A DNA stretch of 9,410 nt. It comes from Lachnospiraceae bacterium UBA3863. Its GTDB lineage: Bacteria; Bacillota; Clostridia; Lachnospirales; Lachnospiraceae. Position 1 is the first letter of the stretch, and each line of letters starts with the position of its first letter. Under the pieces are notes generated by a model that saw only the letters and a list, made by a program, of their open reading frames with translations, did no database searches and was not told where the DNA came from. Shown here piece after piece: positions 1 through 5,936 of this stretch. A program made the position numbers and the translations under genes. The stretch spans positions 1-9,410 of the forward strand of contig DGGX01000092.1 in assembly GCA_002392385.1 (NCBI GenBank), in the 5' to 3' direction.

Positions 1-518
1 TCCTCCATCAGGATGGGAATGAAACGGAGGGCGATGGACATCATCATGGAGATCTCGTGGACCGGCACCCGGAAGCGGCGCAGAGGTCCCAGGAGCGACT
101 CCATGGCATCCGTGAGCCTGGTGGGTGTCGTGGTCAGGGTCATCAGGGAGGAGCCCAGGATCAGCATACTGAGACGGGCGCCCATCTTGACGGCGGTGAT
201 CAGACCCTCTCGGGTGGCCCGGAGCGGCCCCGCCTGAAAGAGGAGCTCGCCGGGGGTCAGGAAGAGGTTGAAGAGCATGGTGATAGCCAGCAGGACCAGG
301 ATGGCCCGCATGCCGCGGATAATATACCGGAAGGGGACGTTGGACAGGGCGATCATGGCCGCGAGAAAAACAGCCGCCGCCAGATATCCCGCCGTGGATC
401 CCGCCACAAAGAGGGAGATCAGGTAGAGGAAGGTCGCGACCAGCTTGACTCTCGGGTCTAGCCTGTGGAGTACCGAATCCGTCTGATAATATTGTCCAAG
501 GGTGATGGAATTAAACAT
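1..518 (-). CDS. ecfT: Energy-coupling factor transporter transmembrane protein EcfT (partial, 3' end outside window)
   Basis: This is the membrane coupling subunit of a group II ECF transporter, linking the EcfA1/EcfA2 ATPases to interchangeable vitamin-binding S components. The ATG at 518-516 starts a frame that stays open to the window edge, giving 172 codons of a protein usually about 265 residues long. Visible are the N-terminal segment YYQTDSVLHRLDPRVKL, typical of the family, then hydrophobic membrane segments at about residues 25-40, 43-60 and 68-90. Further on come the conserved stretch LTTTPTRLTDAMESLL and the motif VPVHEISMMMSIALRFIP at the end of the visible part. The Ala-Arg-X coupling helices that contact the ATPases should lie beyond the window. 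The start overlaps the end of ecfA2 by 8 bases, with AAAGG six bases upstream, which implies translational coupling. The identity is very secure; only the C terminus is unseen. Confidence 0.95.
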   Translation of the reverse strand, partial: MFNSITLGQYYQTDSVLHRLDPRVKLVATFLYLISLFVAGSTAGYLAAAVFLAAMIALSNVPFRYIIRGMRAILVLLAITMLFNLFLTPGELLFQAGPLRATREGLITAVKMGARLSMLILGSSLMTLTTTPTRLTDAMESLLGPLRRFRVPVHEISMMMSIALRFIPILME

Positions 519-1374
519 ACCTGCCCTTTCCGCGCAGTGCACGCAGGATCTCCGCCGCCGCCTCTTCCGCCGTCAGGGCGGATGTCTCTACCGGCAGTCC
601 CCTGTCACGGAGCTGCCGCAGGGCGTAGCTGATCTGCGGCGCCGCCAGTCCAGTTCTCTCCAGCTCCTCCGATCTGGCGAAGATCTGTGAGGGAACATCG
701 TCCATCAGGAGCTTCCCGCCCGCCATCACAAGGATCCTGTCCGCGTAACGGGCCACATCGTCCATGCTGTGCGAGACCAGGAGGACGGTCATATGGAGCT
801 CCCTGCGCATCTGCGCGATCATCTCCAGAATATCCGCCCGGCCGCCGGGATCCAGACCCGCGGTGGGTTCATCCAGGATCAGCACACGGGGCTGCATGGC
901 CAGCACGCCGGCGATGGCCGCCCTGCGCTTCTGGCCGCCTGACATATCGAAGGGGGAATGGTCATAATAGTTTTCTCCCAGTCCCACCATCTGCAGGGCC
1001 TTCACCGCCCGTTCTCTGGCCTCTTCCTCTGACAGCCCCAGGTTGCGGGGTCCGAACATCACGTCCGTCAGGACATCCGCCTCGAAGAGCTGGTGCTCCG
1101 GATACTGGAATACCAGGCCCACCTGGGCGCGCAGGGCACGCCGGTCATAGTCCTTGCCGTCGATATCCTCGCCGTTGAAGAGGATCCGCCCCTCCGAGAC
1201 CTTCAGGAGGCCGTTCAGGGTCTGGATCAGGGTGGACTTGCCGCTGCCGGTGTGTCCGATCAGGCCGACGAAGCTGTCGTCCGGGATCTCCGTGCTCACA
1301 TGGTCGAGAGCCTTGACCTGCATTGCGGTGCCCTGTTCATAATAATAGCTGACATCCTCAATGCGAATACTCAT
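511..1374 (-). CDS. ecfA2: Energy-coupling factor transporter ATP-binding protein EcfA2
   Basis: This is one of the two cytoplasmic ABC ATPases that form the EcfA1-EcfA2 heterodimer powering ECF-type vitamin and cofactor uptake. The 287-residue protein carries a full set of ABC motifs: Walker A GHTGSGKST at residues 40-48, Q-loop Gln90 in LVFQYPEHQLF, signature MSGGQKR at 144-150, Walker B VLILDE at 164-169 followed by the D-loop, and the switch histidine in LLVSHSMDD at about 202. The residues after about 215 form the C-terminal extension seen in EcfA proteins. No catalytic residue is missing. The ATG overlaps the ecfA1 stop as ATGA, with GGAGGG eight bases upstream, so translation is probably coupled. 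The A2 label rests on gene order (second ATPase gene, directly before ecfT) and on the QYPEHQLF form of the Q-loop region. The older family name is CbiO. Confidence 0.96.
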   Translation of the reverse strand: MSIRIEDVSYYYEQGTAMQVKALDHVSTEIPDDSFVGLIGHTGSGKSTLIQTLNGLLKVSEGRILFNGEDIDGKDYDRRALRAQVGLVFQYPEHQLFEADVLTDVMFGPRNLGLSEEEARERAVKALQMVGLGENYYDHSPFDMSGGQKRRAAIAGVLAMQPRVLILDEPTAGLDPGGRADILEMIAQMRRELHMTVLLVSHSMDDVARYADRILVMAGGKLLMDDVPSQIFARSEELERTGLAAPQISYALRQLRDRGLPVETSALTAEEAAAEILRALRGKGRYV

Positions 1375-2231
1375 TTTCTCTTCCCTCCGCGACAGGCCAT
1401 GACAGCCTCCGTGAGTTCCTCTGTGGTGAGGACCGGCTGAGGGATCTGCAGGCCCTTTTCAGCCAGCAGATGCCCTACCATGGTGACCTCCGGGACCGTG
1501 AGTCCCAGTTCCTGCAGTTCCTTCACCTGGGCGAATATCTCCCTCGGCGATCCCTGCATGGCGATCCTGCCCTTGTCCATGACAAAGATATGATCAGCGC
1601 CTACAGCCTCCTCCATGTTGTGGGTGATCAGGATGATGGTGATCCCTTCCTCTTTATGGAGCTTGTGGGCCGCGGCGATCACCTCTTTGCGGCCGCTGGG
1701 ATCCAGCATGGCCGTCGGCTCGTCCAGAATGATGCAGTGGGGATGCATGGCGATCACGCCGGCAATGGACACCCTCTGCTTCTGACCGCCCGACAGACGG
1801 TTGGGAGACTTGTGGCGGTGCTTGACCATGTCGACGGCCTGCAGGCCCTCCTCCACTCTCGCCCAGATCTTCTCTGTAGGCAGTCCCATGTTCTCAGGAC
1901 CGAATCCCACGTCCTCCTCCACGACCTGGCCGATGATCTGATTGTCCGGATTCTGGAAGACCATACCGGCCCTGCGGCGGATCTCCCAGAGCTTGGATTC
2001 ATCCCGGGTGTCCATGCCGTCTACCAGGACCTCGCCCTCCGTGGGAAACAGAAGGGCGTTGAGATGTTTGGCCATAGTGGACTTGCCGCTGCCGTTATGG
2101 CCCAGGACCGCTATGAACTGGCCCGGACGGATATCCAGAGAGATGCCGTCGATGGCACGCACGGTACCCTCGACATTGCCGTCCTCGTCGCGTATGAGAA
2201 AATCATGTATCAGCTTTTGGATATGGATCAT
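1371..2231 (-). CDS. ecfA1: Energy-coupling factor transporter ATP-binding protein EcfA1
   Basis: This is the first ATPase subunit of the ECF energising module and the partner of EcfA2. The 286-residue protein has Walker A GHNGSGKST at 44-52, Q-loop VFQNPDNQ at 91-98, signature LSGGQKQ at 146-152, Walker B CIILDE at 166-171 and the switch histidine His204 in LITHNMEE. The QNPDNQ and ENMGLP segments are characteristic of EcfA1 rather than EcfA2. The ATG at 2231 is preceded by AGGG eight bases upstream, a weaker ribosome binding site than most in this window. The 5' side is unusual: an intrinsic terminator ends only about 20 bases upstream of the start. Expression therefore needs read-through from the ribosomal operon or a promoter I did not find. 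Its position after rplQ matches the usual Firmicutes arrangement rplQ-ecfA1-ecfA2-ecfT. Confidence 0.96.
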   Translation of the reverse strand: MIHIQKLIHDFLIRDEDGNVEGTVRAIDGISLDIRPGQFIAVLGHNGSGKSTMAKHLNALLFPTEGEVLVDGMDTRDESKLWEIRRRAGMVFQNPDNQIIGQVVEEDVGFGPENMGLPTEKIWARVEEGLQAVDMVKHRHKSPNRLSGGQKQRVSIAGVIAMHPHCIILDEPTAMLDPSGRKEVIAAAHKLHKEEGITIILITHNMEEAVGADHIFVMDKGRIAMQGSPREIFAQVKELQELGLTVPEVTMVGHLLAEKGLQIPQPVLTTEELTEAVMACRGGKRK

Positions 2232-2249
2232 GGAATATACCCTGCATTC

Positions 2250-2284
2250 AAAAATACCCCTCCGAGAGATCTCCCGGAGGGGTA
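2250..2284 (-). terminator. Rho-independent terminator after rplQ, in front of ecfA1
   Basis: Read on the minus strand, a 10-bp perfect stem (TACCCCTCCG with CGGAGGGGTA, 2284-2255) encloses GGAGATCTCT. That loop can pair further, G-U then two Watson-Crick pairs, leaving a GATC tetraloop. Five T residues follow directly (2254-2250). This is a classic GC-rich stem plus U-tract. It lies 63 bases past the rplQ stop codon and about 19 bases before the ecfA1 start. It should reduce transcription of the ECF genes relative to the ribosomal genes. How complete the termination is cannot be read from sequence. Confidence 0.85.
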
Positions 2285-2298
2285 CACATTTTCTACAA

Positions 2299-2330
2299 TG
2301 TCTGTCCGCAGCGGGTCACCCCCGCAGACA
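2299..2330 (-). other. Hairpin in the rplQ 3' untranslated region
   Basis: On the minus strand TGTCT (2330-2326) can pair with AGACA (2303-2299). Inside it GCGGG and CCCGC form a 5-bp stem with loop GGTGA, and an unpaired segment remains on one side. It starts 17 bases after the rplQ stop and lies upstream of the stronger terminator at 2250-2284. No T-run follows, so I read it as RNA secondary structure, not as a second terminator. Its function is unknown. Confidence 0.4.
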
Positions 2331-2346
2331 CCTCCGCTCTGAGGTA

Positions 2347-2883
2347 TCAGACAAACTCAAGCAGAACGGTCATGGCGCCGTCGCCGCGTCTCTGTCCGAT
2401 CTTCACGATCCTGGTGTAACCGCCGTTGCGGCCGGCATACTTGGGGCCATACTCATCGAACAGCTTGGCAACAAGGTCGACCTTCTTGGTGTTCTTCCTG
2501 ACAGCTCTGCCGTCTGCAGGCACTTCCACCACGGGATAGAGGAAACGCATGAGCTGCCTTCTGGCGTGAAGGCGGCTGGGAAGGTCCTTCTTGATCTCGC
2601 GCTCGACCTCATCGAAAGCCGGCACCTTTCTGCCGTCGATGATCTCCTTGACGCGCTTGCCATCGCCGTCTCTCTTCGGAACCTTCACCTTGGCGGTGAC
2701 GGTCTCGTAGTTGTTCATTTCCTTGGCGGCCAGAGTGATCATGGGCTCAACGATGCTGCGGATCTCCTTGGCGCGGGCCTCGGTGGTCACGATCTTGCCC
2801 TTGTAGATAAGGGAAGTGACCTGGCTGCGCAGAAGCGCTTTTCTGAGCTTGGTCTTCTTGCCTAATTTCCTGTATTCTGCCAT
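2347..2883 (-). CDS. rplQ: 50S ribosomal protein L17 (long form with internal insertion)
   Basis: Bacterial L17 sits near the peptide exit tunnel of the large subunit. The N-terminal block is standard: [17 protein letters not shown] at 4-20, then [20 protein letters not shown] at 23-42. The C-terminal block is also standard: [20 protein letters not shown] at 141-160, ending [18 protein letters not shown]. Between them the protein is longer than usual, 178 residues against about 115-130 in most bacteria. A charged insertion covers roughly residues 55-103 before the conserved LHARRQ, with a smaller extension at about 118-136. To my knowledge this long form is common in Lachnospiraceae and related Clostridia, so it is a lineage trait and not a fusion. 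The start is supported by AAAGGAAAGGA about six bases upstream. It is the last ribosomal gene before the terminator. Confidence 0.97.
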   Translation of the reverse strand: MAEYRKLGKKTKLRKALLRSQVTSLIYKGKIVTTEARAKEIRSIVEPMITLAAKEMNNYETVTAKVKVPKRDGDGKRVKEIIDGRKVPAFDEVEREIKKDLPSRLHARRQLMRFLYPVVEVPADGRAVRKNTKKVDLVAKLFDEYGPKYAGRNGGYTRIVKIGQRRGDGAMTVLLEFV

Positions 2884-2923
2884 TGCTGTATCCTTTCCTT
2901 TCTTACCGGCAGCGCCGACAGCG

Positions 2924-2989
2924 GTGCTCTTCGGTCTTACCCGCCCCCGGTGTTCGGCTGCCGCCCGCCGCGTGCTCTTCGGTCTTACC
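2924..2989. repeat. 18-bp direct repeat pair in the rpoA-rplQ spacer
   Basis: The 18-mer GTGCTCTTCGGTCTTACC (plus strand) occurs exactly at 2924-2941 and again at 2972-2989, 48 bases apart. A degenerate copy with TGTTCGGCTGCC lies between them around 2951-2962. A third TCTTACC sits at 2901-2907, just upstream of the rplQ ribosome binding site. The second copy contains a small palindrome (TCGGT, loop CTT, ACCGA at 2979-2991). This palindrome lies inside a 7-bp outer stem, CGCCCGC at 2962-2968 pairing with GCGGGCG at 2993-2999. The pattern looks like decayed short tandem repeats in non-coding DNA. No gene is visible in the 155-bp spacer. Confidence 0.7.
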
Positions 2990-3038
2990 GATGCGGGCGC
3001 TTTTACTGATCTGTATTACTGTCTGTGCCTGCAGGTGA

Positions 3039-4001
3039 TCAGAGAATCTCTTCGCTGGAATTGAGCTTGAGGCCCAGCTCCTTGAGCTTCTCCAGAACCT
3101 CCTCGAGGGACTTGCGGCCCAGGTTGCGGACCTTCATCATCTCCTCAGGGGTCTTGTTGCACAGCTCTTCCACCGTATTGATACCGGCTCTCTTCAGGCA
3201 GTTGTAGGAGCGCACGGACAGCTCCAGCTCGTCGATACTCATCTCGAGAGCCTTCTCTGTGGGGTTCTCCTGCACATCCACCATGATCTCGGTCTCGCGG
3301 GCCGTCTCGGAGAGATCCAGGAAAACACTGAGATGCTCATCCAGAACTCTGGCCGCAAGGCTGACAGCCTCTTCCGGCGTGACCGTACCATTGGTGGTCA
3401 CATCCAGAGTCAGCTTGTCATAGTCGGTCTGCTGACCGACACGGGTATCTTCAACAGTGACATTGACACGTTCCACCGGTGTGTAGATGGAATCGATCGG
3501 GATCACACCGATCTTGGTGTCAGGGGTCTTGTTCTTCTCGGCGCCGACGTATCCTCTTCCCTTGGTGATGGTCAGCTCGATGAACAGCTTGGTGTCCCTT
3601 CCGTTCAGGGTGGCGATCACAAGATCAGGGTTCATGATCTGAATATCCTGATCCGCCTGAATATCCGAAGCGCGGACGATGCCCTCGCCTTCATACTCGA
3701 TGTAGGCGTTCTTGGCCTCGTTGGTCTCGCTGGTGTTCTTGATGGCGAGACTCTTGATATTCATGATGATCTCCGTCACGTCTTCCTTCACGCCGGGGAT
3801 GGTACCGAATTCGTGCTGTACACCGTCGATCTTGACCTGGCTGACAGCTGCGCCGGGAAGAGACGAGAGCATGATCCTGCGAAGGGAATTGCCCAGAGTC
3901 GTTCCATAACCTCTCTCCAGAGGCTCCACGACGAATCTGCCGTACTTTTTGTCATCAGAACTCTCCGCGATCCTGATGCTGGGTCTTTCAAAATCAAACA
4001 C
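3039..4001 (-). CDS. rpoA: DNA-directed RNA polymerase subunit alpha
   Basis: The alpha subunit dimerises to nucleate assembly of RNA polymerase and contacts UP elements and activators through its C-terminal domain. Counting from the start chosen here there are 320 residues. The N-terminal domain shows [20 protein letters not shown] (23-42) followed by IMLSSLPG, then [15 protein letters not shown] and [14 protein letters not shown], all conserved. The C-terminal domain begins near 245 and has [17 protein letters not shown] (from 264) and [15 protein letters not shown]. Arg264 corresponds to the DNA-contacting Arg265 of E. coli. I chose the GTG at 4001. The ATG at 4007 lies only two bases from the strong AAAAGGAGG site, whereas GTG has eight-base spacing and gives MFDFERPSI, matching the family's usual N terminus. 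The alternative start adds only two residues. rpsD lies 30 bases upstream of the ATG. Confidence 0.97.
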   Translation of the reverse strand: MFDFERPSIRIAESSDDKKYGRFVVEPLERGYGTTLGNSLRRIMLSSLPGAAVSQVKIDGVQHEFGTIPGVKEDVTEIIMNIKSLAIKNTSETNEAKNAYIEYEGEGIVRASDIQADQDIQIMNPDLVIATLNGRDTKLFIELTITKGRGYVGAEKNKTPDTKIGVIPIDSIYTPVERVNVTVEDTRVGQQTDYDKLTLDVTTNGTVTPEEAVSLAARVLDEHLSVFLDLSETARETEIMVDVQENPTEKALEMSIDELELSVRSYNCLKRAGINTVEELCNKTPEEMMKVRNLGRKSLEEVLEKLKELGLKLNSSEEIL

Positions 4002-4018
4002 GCGCATATCCTCCTTTT
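4002..4018 (-). promoter_or_regulatory. Ribosome binding site that decides the rpoA start
   Basis: On the minus strand AAAAGGAGG occupies 4018-4010 and is followed by ATATGCGC and then GTG at 4001. Its distance to the ATG at 4007 is two bases, too short for normal initiation. Its distance to the GTG is eight bases, which is ideal. This supports GTG initiation of rpoA. Confidence 0.65.
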
Positions 4019-4037
4019 GTCAGAATACCGTGTCTTT

Positions 4038-4631
4038 TTACTTGGAGTACAACTCGACGATCAGCATCTCATTGACGGGAACGTCGATCTGCTCTCTGCG
4101 GGGAAGCGTGTTCACAGTGCCCTTGAAGTTGTCCTTGTCGACGGAAACCCACTCGGGAGTGAGTCTGCCGTGCGTCTGCTCCTCAATGCCCTTGAAAAGC
4201 GCAGAGGTCTTGGAAGCTTCCTTGACTTCTACGACATCACCGGCCTTGATCTGGTAGGAAGGGATGTTGATGCATCTGCCGTTGACCAGGATGTGCTTGT
4301 GGCCGACGATCTGTCTTGCCTGTCTGCGGGTCTTGGCAAATCCCATACGGAACACGACGTTGTCCAGTCTGCGCTCCAGCATGGTCATCAGGTTCTCACC
4401 GGTCATGCCCTTCATCCTGTCCGCCTTCTCATAGTAGTTGCGGAAAGGCTTCTCGAGAACGCCATAGATGAACTTGGCCTTCTGCTTCTCCTGCAGCTGA
4501 AGAGCATACTCACTCTTCTTGCGGCTGCGGCGGATCAGCTGCCTCTTGGAGGTACGGGTATAGCCGAGATGGATAGGATCGAGTTCCAGAGATCTGCATC
4601 TCTTCAGTACGGGTGTCTTGTTGACTGCCAT
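4038..4631 (-). CDS. rpsD: 30S ribosomal protein S4 (zinc-free type)
   Basis: S4 is a primary 16S rRNA binding protein that starts small-subunit assembly and helps decoding fidelity. The 197-residue protein begins MAVNKTPVLKRCRSLELDP and has QEKQKAKFIYGVLEKPFRNYY (about 47-67). The S4 RNA-binding domain follows: MLERRLDNVVFRMGFAKTRRQARQIVGHKHILVNG, about 84-118. It ends VPVNEMLIVELYSK. The N terminus has one cysteine, not the four-cysteine zinc knuckle of other S4 proteins, so this is the zinc-independent form. The start has AAAGGAG six bases upstream. Placement between rpsK and rpoA differs from B. subtilis, where rpsD is a separate transcription unit, but it is usual in many Clostridia. S4 is an autoregulator in several bacteria. 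I cannot recognise a known S4 leader here. Confidence 0.97.
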   Translation of the reverse strand: MAVNKTPVLKRCRSLELDPIHLGYTRTSKRQLIRRSRKKSEYALQLQEKQKAKFIYGVLEKPFRNYYEKADRMKGMTGENLMTMLERRLDNVVFRMGFAKTRRQARQIVGHKHILVNGRCINIPSYQIKAGDVVEVKEASKTSALFKGIEEQTHGRLTPEWVSVDKDNFKGTVNTLPRREQIDVPVNEMLIVELYSK

Positions 4632-4651
4632 GAATGGCTCCTTTCTGCTGT

Positions 4652-4690
4652 CGCCGCTTTCCGGGCGGCGAAGTGTTGTTTACAGCACTT
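4652..4690 (-). other. Two adjacent hairpins in the rpsK-rpsD spacer
   Basis: AAGTGTT (4671-4677) can pair with AGCACTT (4684-4690), giving seven pairs with one G-U and a six-base loop. Directly beside it CGCCGC (4652-4657) pairs perfectly with GCGGCG (4665-4670) around a seven-base loop. No T-run follows on the transcribed strand, so neither is a typical terminator. They lie 21 bases upstream of the rpsD start codon, just before the AAAGGAG site. They could affect translation of S4 or mRNA processing, but that is inference. The rest of the 96-bp spacer shows nothing recognisable. Confidence 0.45.
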
Positions 4691-4727
4691 GCGTGCCTTC
4701 ATCCAAACTAAAATCCTGTGTGATTCA

Positions 4728-5129
4728 TCAGACGCGTCTGCGCTTGGGAGGGCGGCATCCGTTGTGAGGCACGGGTGTGACATCCGTGATGCTGATGATC
4801 TCGAGTCCGTTCGCGTTCAGCGCACGGATCGCGGCCTCTCTCCCCGATCCCGGTCCCTTGACAAAGACTTCAACAGCCTTCAGGCCATGGATCTGAGCAG
4901 CCTTGGTAGCGGTCTCCGCTGCCATCTGTGCTGCGTAGGGAGTAGATTTCCTTGAACCCTTGAAGCCAAGGCTTCCGGCGCTCGACCAACTCAGAGCGTT
5001 GCCCGCCGCATCGGTCAGGGTAACGATCGTATTGTTGAAAGAGGACTGGATATGGGCCTGACCGCGTTCAACGTTTTTCTTGACACGTCTGACAGCCTTT
5101 CTCCTGGCTGCCGAATTCTGCTTTGCCAT
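4728..5129 (-). CDS. rpsK: 30S ribosomal protein S11
   Basis: S11 is a component of the small-subunit platform that contacts 16S rRNA near the E site and the Shine-Dalgarno duplex. The 133-residue protein has the expected basic N terminus ([21 protein letters not shown]) and [20 protein letters not shown] at 31-50. It continues with [21 protein letters not shown] and [14 protein letters not shown], and ends with the signature [18 protein letters not shown]. Length and motifs are normal. The ATG is preceded by the modest site AGGTTAG within an A/T-rich stretch (about 5130-5180) that differs from the GC-rich surroundings. The 273-bp gap to rpsM on its upstream side is unusually large for this gene pair and is filled with palindromes. 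Confidence 0.97.
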   Translation of the reverse strand: MAKQNSAARRKAVRRVKKNVERGQAHIQSSFNNTIVTLTDAAGNALSWSSAGSLGFKGSRKSTPYAAQMAAETATKAAQIHGLKAVEVFVKGPGSGREAAIRALNANGLEIISITDVTPVPHNGCRPPKRRRV

Positions 5130-5190
5130 AAAACTAACCTACTTTCTTTCCCTTTTTATTAGTAAATTTAAATTGCTACCACATTATGCC

Positions 5191-5219
5191 GCCGTCACAG
5201 CCCGAAAACAGGTGACGGC
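5191..5219. other. 8-bp perfect inverted repeat in the rpsM-rpsK spacer
   Basis: GCCGTCAC at 5191-5198 and GTGACGGC at 5212-5219 pair perfectly around a 13-base loop. It lies next to the first copy of the 64-bp repeat and adds to the chain of hairpins here. No T-run follows in the transcribed direction. Confidence 0.55.
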
Positions 5220-5224
5220 AAAAG

Positions 5225-5288
5225 AGATAACCCGGCAACTTTGGACGAAGTCCAAAGTTGCCTGAGATTTGCGGCCCACTGGCCGCAA
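5225..5288. repeat. Double-hairpin repeat, copy 1 (64 bp)
   Basis: This 64-bp unit differs from the unit at 5336-5399 at one base only (A at 5254, G at 5365). It contains two palindromes. Palindrome A is a perfect 13-bp stem, GGCAACTTTGGAC (5234-5246) with GTCCAAAGTTGCC (5250-5262), and loop GAA. Palindrome B is a perfect 11-bp stem, GATTTGCGGCC (5266-5276) with GGCCGCAAATC (5281-5291), and loop CACT; its last three bases run past the repeated unit. Only TGA separates them. No coding potential or T-run is evident. The design resembles REP-like or MITE-like intergenic elements, but I recognise no named family. Confidence 0.9.
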
Positions 5289-5302
5289 ATCGAATCCGAG
5301 AT

Positions 5303-5329
5303 CCGGCGCAGCTTGCAAAAGCCTGCCGG
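5303..5329. other. Compound hairpin between the two repeat copies
   Basis: CCGGC (5303-5307) pairs with GCCGG (5325-5329). After a small internal loop GCTT (5311-5314) pairs with AAGC (5319-5322), closing a GCAA loop. It occupies the middle of the 47-bp spacer between the two 64-bp units. The individual stems are short, so its stability is uncertain. Confidence 0.4.
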
Positions 5330-5335
5330 CGTAAT

Positions 5336-5399
5336 AGATAACCCGGCAACTTTGGACGAAGTCCGAAGTTGCCTGAGATTTGCGGCCCACTGGCCGCAA
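5336..5399. repeat. Double-hairpin repeat, copy 2 (64 bp), abutting the rpsM stop
   Basis: This is the second copy, in the same orientation and 111 bases from copy 1. Palindrome A (5345-5373) carries the single substitution. In RNA from the operon strand it gives a C-A mismatch, while in RNA from the other strand it gives a G-U pair. Palindrome B extends past the repeat: TGAGA (5374-5378) pairs with TCTCA (5401-5405), and 5403-5405 is the rpsM stop codon. One T-T mismatch (5379/5400) interrupts an otherwise 14-position stem. The repeat therefore sits flush against the end of rpsM. Confidence 0.9.
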
Positions 5400-5402
5400 T
5401 TC

Positions 5403-5771
5403 TCATTTCTTCTTGTTCGCAATGGTCTTCTTGGGGCCCTTGCGAGTACGTGCGTTGTTCTTGGTGTGCTGACCGCGAACGGGGAGGCCTCTTCTGTGAC
5501 GGATGCCTCTGTAGCAGCCGATCTCGCTGAGACGCTTGATGTTCATAGCGACTTCACGGCGCAGATCACCTTCCACCATGTATTCTTCCGCGATAACTTC
5601 GCTCAGCTTCTGGACCTCTTCATTGGTCAGATCTCTGCAGCGGGTATCGGGATTGACGCCTGCCTTCTCCACGATGGCGGTCGCACTGGTGCGTCCGATG
5701 CCATAGATGCTGGTCAGGCCGATCTCAACGCGCTTATCTCTGGGTAAATCAACACCTGCAATACGAGCCAT
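5403..5771 (-). CDS. rpsM: 30S ribosomal protein S13
   Basis: S13 is located in the head of the small subunit, contacting the large subunit and the P-site tRNA through its basic tail. The protein is 122 residues counted from [20 protein letters not shown]. It contains the helix-two-turn-helix region [17 protein letters not shown] (about 23-39) and the signature [20 protein letters not shown], and it ends [17 protein letters not shown] longer frame opens upstream at 5789. The ATG at 5771 is preferred because AAAAGGAGAAC lies at proper spacing and the family starts with MARIAG. The stop codon lies inside a possible RNA stem formed with the adjacent repeat. The gene is separated from rpmJ by 165 bp and from rpsK by 273 bp, both large for this operon. 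Confidence 0.97.
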   Translation of the reverse strand: MARIAGVDLPRDKRVEIGLTSIYGIGRTSATAIVEKAGVNPDTRCRDLTNEEVQKLSEVIAEEYMVEGDLRREVAMNIKRLSEIGCYRGIRHRRGLPVRGQHTKNNARTRKGPKKTIANKKK

Positions 5772-5860
5772 TTTTGTTCTCCTTTTCAAGCTCTTGTTAC
5801 GGTAAAACTTTCATACTGATTGACTGGGGCAGCCGCATATTCATGCTGTCAAACCGCCCA

Positions 5861-5902
5861 ACCGGCGCAGCCGGTCTTTCCACTGCTCTCCGAAACGGGA
5901 GA
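5861..5902. other. Two small hairpins in the rpmJ-rpsM spacer
   Basis: ACCGGC (5861-5866) pairs with GCCGGT (5870-5875) around a three-base loop. A little further, TCTCC pairs with GGAGA around GAAACG, at about 5887-5902. The remaining part of the 165-bp spacer (5772-5936) contains no gene and no convincing promoter. I see no clear role for these hairpins. Confidence 0.35.
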
Positions 5903-5936
5903 CGGCGGTATCAAAGAGTAAGCAATGGCTCTCTTC

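Noticed and set aside
1684..1700. A TTTGCGGCC match inside ecfA1 similar to the repeat's second palindrome.
   Set aside because: It is a short chance match within coding sequence, with no hairpin partner of the repeat type.
3333..4955. A 540-codon open frame on the plus strand, antisense to rpoA, rpsD and rpsK.
   Set aside because: It lies opposite three certain genes, its product has no recognisable domain and no ribosome binding site stands out. Long antisense frames are expected opposite GC-rich genes with biased codon use.
5191..5399. Possible CRISPR array, because of spaced palindromic repeats.
   Set aside because: Only two 64-bp repeats occur, each with two separate hairpins, and there are no regular spacers or cas genes. 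It fits an intergenic palindromic element better.
5176..5422. Several short minus-strand frames (about 70-76 codons) containing a repeated peptide.
   Set aside because: They arise from the two 64-bp palindromic repeats. Three different frames are open over the same DNA, and none has a convincing start or family resemblance.
5847..5852. A perfect TTGACA on the minus strand in the rpmJ-rpsM spacer, suggesting a promoter for rpsM.
   Set aside because: At 16-18 bases downstream there is only GC-rich sequence and no -10 box.
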